From the NCBI GenBank assembly GCA_017440925.1, contig JAFSAP010000034.1, positions 1-64,000 on the forward strand: 64,000 nt of DNA. Direction: 5' to 3'. The position numbers and the translations under genes are program-made. This stretch comes from Oscillospiraceae bacterium. GTDB lineage: Bacteria; Bacillota; Clostridia; Oscillospirales; Oscillospiraceae. Every line of letters starts with the position of its first letter. Position 1 is the first letter of the stretch. Below the pieces are notes generated by a model that was given only the letters and a program-made list of their open reading frames with translations, made no database searches and was not told the origin of the DNA. Below are positions 58,591 through 64,000 of this stretch, piece by piece.

Positions 58591-60425
58591 ACGGAAAAGA
58601 CATGTTTCTCGGCATGAACCATGTCCATGCACGGTTTGTGGAAGAGGCAGAAACGGTGACCCAGCTGCAGGGGTCGCAGAAACTGGTGTCCCTGCGCCGT
58701 CCGGTACTGATTGTAGCAATTATTGCACTTCTGGCCATTACAGTCACAGCCTGCGCCTATGCCATTCAGCGGATCCGGATCGATCTGAAACAGCATGCAG
58801 TGCCTGTCCAGACGGAAATGGTTTCCACGGATGCAGAACCAACAATAGATAAAAATACGGTGAATGTCCTTACCGATTATTATCCCCAGACTATTCCTGC
58901 AGGATATGAGATTCTTTGCGGAAGCCCATTGAACCATACTTCCCGGAATATCCAGTATTGCAGTGCTGGTGGAAACAGTATCTATTTCCGGATTTCTACA
59001 ACGCCTTCAGAGGAAAGTGCTGCCCTGAGGCCACCAGTGGAAGAATCAACTGTGACGCTATCCAGCGGAGAAGCTTTGCTTCAGAAAAATGATGGTGCCC
59101 AGGTTCTGGAGTGGCACAGTACGGAGGACGGTTACTATGCCAGTCTCTTTACAGACGATACCGAAGCGGACTTGGTTTCCATGGCAGACAGTGTTAGCTG
59201 CGGCAAATCCATTCCCCAGTCTGTCTGGTATCACCGGGGACAGGAATGGGATCCCTGGTATCCGCAAAAGCTGCCCCAGGGGTATGTTTGCACAGAAGTA
59301 GCCCCGGTAAGTAACGCTTACCAATCCATTACATTTAGAAACGGCAGCGCATCCATCCGGTTTGGTATTTCCACCAGGGAAATGTTGGTGCCTACGGAGA
59401 TTAGTGAGGAAGCCAGGTGGGAAGAAACCGAGGTAAATGGCGTAGAAGCGAAACTGCTTCGGAACCGAAGCTCTCAGAGAACCCTGTTCTGGGAAAATCA
59501 GCAGGAAGGCTTCTGGGCATTCCTGGAAACCATGGACGAAACCATACGCCTGGAAGCACTGGCGGAAAGTGTTAGCCCCGGTGAAAAACTGGAAGTATCC
59601 CAGTCTTATCTAGGCCCGGATTTCACCATCGAACTGGAACAGGAACCCGATATCTATATGCAGTGGCAGAGCATTTATCCCCAGCAGATTCCCGATGGCT
59701 ATGAACTGAAAACAGTAGGCGACCGGGCTTATGGACAGCAAACCATCCTTTGGGAAAATGCCAAAGGAGAAACCATTTCCTATACACTGTATTTCCGCCT
59801 GGGACGGTATGGTCGAAGCTTCGAAGGCTCTGGCCAGCCGGAGACCGTGTCCATCCATGGGCACACAGGCTTCCGAACAGGCAACAGTCTGCTTTGGGCA
59901 GATGAGGAACTTGGTTTTGCCTATGATCTGAAAGTTCCTCAGAATGTGGATCTGATTGCTTTGGCAGAATCCGTGGATTATGGCCCGGAACTGGAATTTA
60001 CGGATGATGCAACCCCCAAAGCACTGGAACAGTTGGGAGATTACCGGCCTATGGCATTGCCGGAAAATATGGTGGAGGATGGCCTTTCCGGTTCCCCTAT
60101 GGAAGACGGTGGCGGCTGGTATTCTTATGTCCGCAGATGGTATTATGACAAAACCAACAATGACCAGATCTATTTTACCTATGAGAGCTATCAGGCAGAT
60201 TGCTCCAGCAAGGAGGATGTTTTGCGGATGCTTGTGAGTGGAATGACAGAACCGAAATTTGTAACGGTCAATGGCTATCCGGGCATTGCCCTGCAGGATG
60301 GAGATCGGGCATCGGTTGCCTGGATCATGGGTGATGCAGTTAAGGGTACCAGTTTTCAGCTGTACAGTGAACAATTTACAACAGAGGAGCTGCTGAGAAT
60401 AGCAGAAAGTATTCAAAAACAGTAA
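58587..60425 (+). CDS. Anti-sigma-like membrane protein with four DUF4367-type repeats
   Basis: The 612-residue protein has a short cytoplasmic N-terminus (about 1-45), one membrane helix (about 46-65) and a large external region made of four units of roughly 120 residues. The units are recognised by repeated openings such as YYPQTIPAGYE, WYPQKLPQGYV and IYPQQIPDGYE, and by closings such as LVSMADSVSCG, LEALAESVSPG and LIALAESVDYG. The first three are clear and the fourth is divergent. The N-terminus is short for a classical anti-sigma domain. Its 4-base overlap with the sigma gene supports a sensor/anti-sigma role. Confidence 0.75.
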   Translation: MNGKDMFLGMNHVHARFVEEAETVTQLQGSQKLVSLRRPVLIVAIIALLAITVTACAYAIQRIRIDLKQHAVPVQTEMVSTDAEPTIDKNTVNVLTDYYPQTIPAGYEILCGSPLNHTSRNIQYCSAGGNSIYFRISTTPSEESAALRPPVEESTVTLSSGEALLQKNDGAQVLEWHSTEDGYYASLFTDDTEADLVSMADSVSCGKSIPQSVWYHRGQEWDPWYPQKLPQGYVCTEVAPVSNAYQSITFRNGSASIRFGISTREMLVPTEISEEARWEETEVNGVEAKLLRNRSSQRTLFWENQQEGFWAFLETMDETIRLEALAESVSPGEKLEVSQSYLGPDFTIELEQEPDIYMQWQSIYPQQIPDGYELKTVGDRAYGQQTILWENAKGETISYTLYFRLGRYGRSFEGSGQPETVSIHGHTGFRTGNSLLWADEELGFAYDLKVPQNVDLIALAESVDYGPELEFTDDATPKALEQLGDYRPMALPENMVEDGLSGSPMEDGGGWYSYVRRWYYDKTNNDQIYFTYESYQADCSSKEDVLRMLVSGMTEPKFVTVNGYPGIALQDGDRASVAWIMGDAVKGTSFQLYSEQFTTEELLRIAESIQKQ

Positions 60426-60445
60426 TTACATGCACTGGTTGCAGT

Positions 60446-60472
60446 CCCGGAGGCAGATGCCCTGCCTCCGGG
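60446..60472 (+). terminator. Terminator of the sigma/anti-sigma genes
   Basis: A perfect 10-bp stem (CCCGGAGGCA / TGCCTCCGGG) with a 7-base loop followed by TTATTAC. Confidence 0.72.
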
Positions 60473-60479
60473 TTATTAC

Positions 60480-60520
60480 ATAAAAACAGGCCTTGAAGGA
60501 TGTATCCTTCAAGGCCTGTT
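60480..60520 (-). terminator. Terminator of the lysozyme gene
   Basis: A perfect 16-bp stem (60485-60500 with 60505-60520) and 4-base loop is followed on the minus strand by TTTTTATG. Confidence 0.88.
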
Positions 60521-60540
60521 CCAAAAAACCAAGGCAGTAT

Positions 60541-62340
60541 TTAATTCACATATTCCATACTGACCCAACCATTGCTGACTTTGCCCCAGAGCGCACCGGA
60601 AACATCTTTTGTCTCCCAAATCGTTACCTTATCTCCATAGTACAAAAAGCCAACGATTTTATGCTCTGTTCCTGCATCTTTGCGGATTCTGAGACAATCT
60701 GCAGTAATCGTCCGCATCTCATTTCCAGTAGGCTGCGAAGGTTCTGCAGTCGAAGAATTGGGCAGAACGTAATCCATACTGATCCAACCCTTGCTGGTTT
60801 TGCCCCAATAAACAGAATCCACCAGCTTTTTCTCGGAAACCGTAACCGAATCATTCTGATAATAGAATCCAACGATTGGATATGTTGTGCCGGCTCCGGA
60901 CCGGATCCGTAATGCATCGGCGGTTATCTTTCCCTGAATCGCAACAGTTTCGACATTACTGCCGGTGCTTGTGGTATTCTGGGTGGGTTCTTTGTCCTGA
61001 TTCTGAATGGATTCATCAAGATCGTTCTTATCTGTTACAATGTAATCCATGCAGACCCAGCCCTTTTCAATCTTTCCCCAAACAGTCGAGCCTGCAGAGC
61101 GTTGCTCCAGAATACTTACTTTGCTGCCTCTAAACAGGAATCCGACTGTAGAATATGCGGTTCCCGGGCCGCTGCGAATATTCAGAAAATCATTTACATT
61201 TACATACCCCAACAGAGCAGTTTGGGGCTCCACCGGCACAGCGGTATCTGGAGTGTTGTCTGGAACTGTAACTGTACCGGAAGCATTGCCGTTATTTTCG
61301 GTATCCGAATTGCCGGTTCCATTGACCACAGCATCATAATTGGTAAAGTCTAAGCAGATCCAGCCGCCCGGCACCTTACCCCACTTCATATTTGTCAGAT
61401 GCGTTACATGGGAAACAGTTAAGACATCATTTCTATAAACCTGCTTTACAGTGCCGTAATTCGTACCGGGGCCGCTTCGGATGTTTACAACATCACCGGT
61501 CACGGTAATGGTTGCAGTAACTGGATTCTGATCGAAAGTGTTTTCAGATGATTGCCATCTGGCAAACAATGTTTTGCCGGTCAATTCACGATTCAGCGTG
61601 CTGACCTGCGTGCCGCCGGTGAGATCTGTATACCAGCCGAGAAATGTGTCTCCATTTTTTGCAGCATTGGCTGCAGGTGCGGTATTGTTTTCGCAGATAA
61701 ATGCCTGTACGCGGTATGTAACAGAGCCGCCATTGGCATCATAGTATACATATCCAAATGCATCATTTACATTTTTGCTGTAAACACCATTCAGATACAT
61801 ATTGGCTTCGCATAACCGCCTGGTAACAAGTCCGGGCAGATATTTTCCGCCGGCAGTGCAATATAAGCCAAATGCATATACCAGATCATTCTGGTTTGCA
61901 TTGCTTAAAATCGCATTCTTTAATGTGCTGTTAGATGTGATCCAGCCGGTTCCGATGTTATAGGAGAAGGAAACCAGGGCATCAAATTGATGCTGTGATA
62001 ATGTAAGCCCATTTTTATCGATGAACTTCTGATTGATGTCATCTGCGACATCGATGAGCTCTTCCCGAAGCAAGGCTTCTGCTTCTCTTTTGGGGATTCC
62101 GTTGGCTTTGTATTCAAAATATTTCTCCGAGGGACACTTTGTTCCATAACCCACCGTGTACTGATTATAATCAAAATACGGTTCTGGAGAAAAACCTTCA
62201 AAGGCTTTGATTAGTTCAATACAGGCGTCACTTGCGGTCATGGAAGATGCGGCATATGCCCTGGGAAGAAGGTCTGAAGCTCCGCAAACAAGGAGACATA
62301 AGCATACTGTTATAAAGAAAATATGTCCTATCTTTCTCAA
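60541..62340 (-). CDS. Secreted GH24 lysozyme with InlB-type repeat and four SH3b domains
   Basis: Of 599 residues, 1-30 are a signal peptide ending AYA. Residues ~40-185 form a phage-type GH24 lysozyme with the catalytic glutamate in IKAFEGF, the aspartate in YFDYNQYTVGYGTKC and FDALVSFSYNIGTG. About 190-265 contains a Listeria-Bacteroides (Flg_new/InlB B-type) repeat, FLGWYTDLTGG. The rest has four bacterial SH3 domains, each with an NIRSGPGTNY-like opening and a WGKxxxGWxxxDY-like close, which bind cell wall. It should cut peptidoglycan at the surface or in neighbouring cells. The start is TTG 62340, 9 bases after AAAGGA. Confidence 0.86.
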   Translation of the reverse strand: MRKIGHIFFITVCLCLLVCGASDLLPRAYAASSMTASDACIELIKAFEGFSPEPYFDYNQYTVGYGTKCPSEKYFEYKANGIPKREAEALLREELIDVADDINQKFIDKNGLTLSQHQFDALVSFSYNIGTGWITSNSTLKNAILSNANQNDLVYAFGLYCTAGGKYLPGLVTRRLCEANMYLNGVYSKNVNDAFGYVYYDANGGSVTYRVQAFICENNTAPAANAAKNGDTFLGWYTDLTGGTQVSTLNRELTGKTLFARWQSSENTFDQNPVTATITVTGDVVNIRSGPGTNYGTVKQVYRNDVLTVSHVTHLTNMKWGKVPGGWICLDFTNYDAVVNGTGNSDTENNGNASGTVTVPDNTPDTAVPVEPQTALLGYVNVNDFLNIRSGPGTAYSTVGFLFRGSKVSILEQRSAGSTVWGKIEKGWVCMDYIVTDKNDLDESIQNQDKEPTQNTTSTGSNVETVAIQGKITADALRIRSGAGTTYPIVGFYYQNDSVTVSEKKLVDSVYWGKTSKGWISMDYVLPNSSTAEPSQPTGNEMRTITADCLRIRKDAGTEHKIVGFLYYGDKVTIWETKDVSGALWGKVSNGWVSMEYVN

Positions 62341-62706
62341 AACGTTAGATCCTTTCTCTATCTAATATAGCAACGTAGCAAAATGGCTGTGATTCATTAT
62401 ACAAGGTGTTTGTTAATAGATAAAGAAATTATATCATAAAGTAACAAATTTGGCAACTAATAATTACAAAGCGTTAAAGCGTTATTATGAGGAAATCATT
62501 GGATATAAGGTTATGCAAAACTGTAGTATTTTGAATTTCTCCCAAAGAATATCAATGCGTGACTTACAGAACTTGCCCTGATGTGAAATGGATTGGGGTA
62601 GATAGAACATAACGGTATGGTTTTTGGCTCCATTAAGCATTTTTTGGAACCGACACAAAACTGTCTATGAAATAAAAAATGCTCTGCGGTAGCAGAGCAT
62701 TTCTGA
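62341..62706. other. AT-rich intergenic region
   Basis: These 366 bases between the lysozyme and EamA genes hold the lysozyme ribosome site and, at the right end, the EamA terminator. Between them I see only AT-rich sequence with a short tandem GCGTTAAAGCGTTA and no open frame with a ribosome site, no recognisable RNA and no clear promoter motif. Confidence 0.5.
62668..62702 (-). terminator. Terminator of the EamA gene
   Basis: A perfect 11-bp stem (AAATGCTCTGC / GCAGAGCATTT) with a 4-base loop is followed on the minus strand by TTTATTTCAT. Confidence 0.85.
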
Positions 62707-63591
62707 TTATTTTTTTTCAGGTAGCTGAGAAATGATTACAGCAGCAAACATCAGGATACAGCCAGAAATTTCCCATGGGGTCATAGTTTCTTTCAGAATC
62801 ACTGCGCCGCAGATTACGGCTACAACAGATTCCATACTCATGATAATGGCAGCCGGTGTGGGATCCAGATCTTTTTGTCCGACGAGCTGCAACGTAAACG
62901 CAATTCCGGTGGAAAGAATACCGGCATAGGCGAGGGCACCAAGTGCAGAATAGACATCATCCATCCGGAAGGTTTCTGTGGCGAACATGCATACTGTGGA
63001 CAGCAGGAAGGTGACAAGAACTTGGATACAGTTTAGCCGAATTGCATCCTGCTCAGCACCGAAGAACTCTACAAAGAGGATCTGAAAGGAATAGCAGAGA
63101 GCACAGCCGATCAACAGCAGATCACCCTTGTTGATTTGGCTGACACCTGCAGCGCTCAGAAGATACAGACCCACAACTGCCAGCAGAACACTGAAAAGAG
63201 CTCCCTTTGATGGCTTGCGCTTTGCAAAAATTCCAAGGAGGGGAACGCCCACAATATACATGGCTGTAATGAACCCGGCTTTTCCGGCATCCGTATAAAC
63301 CAGACCTACCTGCTGAAAGCTTGCCGCGCAGAACAGGGCCAGACCGCAGAGTAGTCCGGCTTTCCACAATCCGGGCGTTTTCCATTTTTCAAAGGATTGT
63401 TTCACAGAGCATTTTCCCAAATCCAGAAGAAAAACTGTGGGAATCAGGAAGAGAAGAGCCAGACCATTTCGGAATGTCTGGAATGTAAAAGGGCCGATTT
63501 TTTCCATGCCCACACTTTGGGCGATAAATGCAGAGCCCCAGATCAGAACAGCTGTGATAAGACACGCACTGCCCCGTAATTTGTTTTTCAT
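62707..63591 (-). CDS. EamA/DMT-family transporter
   Basis: The 294-residue protein has ten hydrophobic helices in two EamA repeats; the start GSACLITAVLIWGSAFIAQS and the second-repeat segment ALAYAGILSTGIAFTLQLVGQ are typical of the drug/metabolite transporter superfamily. It probably exports a metabolite. Substrate is unknown. ATG 63591 has a weak ribosome site and overlaps a 3-codon frame (ATGCAATTATGA). Longer upstream starts are unlikely because the promoter lies at 63611-63639. Confidence 0.84.
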   Translation of the reverse strand: MKNKLRGSACLITAVLIWGSAFIAQSVGMEKIGPFTFQTFRNGLALLFLIPTVFLLDLGKCSVKQSFEKWKTPGLWKAGLLCGLALFCAASFQQVGLVYTDAGKAGFITAMYIVGVPLLGIFAKRKPSKGALFSVLLAVVGLYLLSAAGVSQINKGDLLLIGCALCYSFQILFVEFFGAEQDAIRLNCIQVLVTFLLSTVCMFATETFRMDDVYSALGALAYAGILSTGIAFTLQLVGQKDLDPTPAAIIMSMESVVAVICGAVILKETMTPWEISGCILMFAAVIISQLPEKK

Positions 63592-63610
63592 AATTGCATC
63601 ACCGCGGGCT

Positions 63611-63639
63611 ACTTTACCATATTCTGCAAAAAATTGCAA
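63611..63639 (-). promoter_or_regulatory. Promoter of the EamA gene
   Basis: Minus-strand TTGCAA (63634-63639), 17 bases, TAAAGT (63611-63616). Confidence 0.55.
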
Positions 63640-63643
63640 GCGA

Positions 63644-63671
63644 TTGCTTTTTTCGATTTCTGTGCTATAAT
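63644..63671 (+). promoter_or_regulatory. Promoter of the small gene at the right edge
   Basis: TTGCTT (63644-63649), 16 bases, perfect TATAAT (63666-63671), 26 bases before the start codon. Confidence 0.65.
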
Positions 63672-63696
63672 GAAAAAAACAAAAAGGAGCATGTAA

Positions 63697-63963
63697 ATGG
63701 CAGAATTGTTTATTCCGACCCTGCATACCTTTGCCATGAATAATATCTTCACCGGATCTTCCGGATTGTTCCGGTTTCGGGCAAAGCCCAATGTAGTGAT
63801 GGCGACGCCAAAGGAAGTGGACTTTGACCAAAGTTCTATTCATGCAGAATTCTGGCATGGCCTCTTTTGTTATGAAAAGAGCACCATGGAAGGGGAACGG
63901 ACCTTCCCTATGACGGAAGAAGGCCGCCTGGCCATGAAGCAGTGGCTGGAAGAAAATATCTAG
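63697..63963 (+). CDS. Small hypothetical protein
   Basis: The 88-residue protein has no family I recognise. It is soluble, with an aromatic-rich middle (HAEFWHGLFCYE) and a helical C-terminus (EEGRLAMKQWLEENI). AAAAAGGAG precedes ATG 63697 and a clear promoter lies upstream, so expression is likely. An inverted repeat AAACCGC / GCGGTTT (63966-63993) after the stop may be its terminator. Confidence 0.7.
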   Translation: MAELFIPTLHTFAMNNIFTGSSGLFRFRAKPNVVMATPKEVDFDQSSIHAEFWHGLFCYEKSTMEGERTFPMTEEGRLAMKQWLEENI

Positions 63964-64000
63964 GCAAACCGCTGCATGGTTGTGTGGCGGTTTAAAAATT

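Noticed and set aside
60541..62340. Prophage remnant around the lysozyme
   Set aside because: The enzyme has a Sec signal peptide and SH3/InlB repeats, and no holin, tail, capsid or integrase gene is near.
1..64000. CRISPR arrays, tRNA or rRNA genes, insertion sequences
   Set aside because: I found no regularly spaced repeats, no cloverleaf-like tRNA with a CCA end, no rRNA segments and no transposase-like frame.

Overview
The window looks like a chromosomal segment of a gut anaerobe of the class Clostridia, probably in or near the Oscillospiraceae/Ruminococcaceae. I infer this from the roughly 50% GC content, strong AGGAGG-type ribosome binding sites, consensus sigma-A promoters with 17-bp spacers, a type III glutamine synthetase, BlaI/BlaR1 pairs, ECF vitamin/nucleoside-type transporters, a CcpA-like cre site and sugar-acid catabolism by the KDG/KDPG route. 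I see no rRNA, tRNA, CRISPR array, insertion sequence or prophage block. Species cannot be named from the sequence alone.

Region 1 (1-18.2 kb) is mostly core carbon and nitrogen metabolism: KDG kinase and KDPG aldolase, a GH2 glycosidase, an aminotransferase, glutamine synthetase III, an M20 peptidase-like amidohydrolase, a eukaryote-like (GH13_8) glycogen branching enzyme, an SDR that closely resembles clostridial 7-alpha-hydroxysteroid dehydrogenase, an amidohydrolase, the threonine-to-glycine pair tdh-kbl, a patatin-like lipase and a P1 (DmpA-type) aminopeptidase. A GT4 glycosyltransferase and a small coiled-coil gene follow.

Region 2 (19.9-29.8 kb) is a compact pyrimidine-nucleoside salvage locus. 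It holds a TenA-like enzyme, a TudS-related desulfidase, a nucleoside hydrolase, an MFS permease, a complete dedicated ECF transporter (S, T, A1 and a frameshifted A2), a uridine-phosphorylase-like enzyme, a fucose-isomerase-like protein and a ribokinase. The desulfidase beside nucleoside uptake and cleavage genes suggests salvage of thiolated nucleosides such as those released from tRNA.

Region 3 (29.8-42.9 kb) contains an acetyltransferase, an extended SDR with a repetitive C-terminal tail, a response regulator/histidine kinase operon, three paralogous two-helix membrane proteins, a TetR divergon with recognisable operators, a DUF3842 protein, an orphan ECF S component behind a terminator-like hairpin, and a D-mannonate oxidoreductase. 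The TetR divergon carries an alpha/beta hydrolase on one side and a flavoprotein, an NmrA-like protein, a DUF1295 steroid-reductase-like membrane enzyme and a membrane protein on the other. The mannonate enzyme completes the link to the KDG kinase and KDPG aldolase at the left edge.

Region 4 (43.0-49.8 kb) is the most striking: eight same-strand genes run from one perfect consensus promoter to one strong terminator. They encode a RyR-domain protein, a four-helix membrane protein with a SLOG-like N-terminus, an unknown protein, a methyltransferase, an RNA ligase, an HD-polynucleotide kinase, another unknown protein and RNase Z. I propose a nucleotide-signal-sensing membrane effector coupled to tRNA/RNA repair.

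Region 5 (49.8-64 kb) is an envelope-stress region. Two BlaI/BlaR1-type systems each have their own operator sequence and unusually large BlaR1 ectodomains. The second comes with a 24-residue hydrophobic peptide, a beta-helix lipoprotein, and an ECF sigma factor with a repeat-containing anti-sigma-like membrane protein. A secreted GH24 lysozyme with four SH3 domains, an EamA transporter and a small unknown gene close the window.
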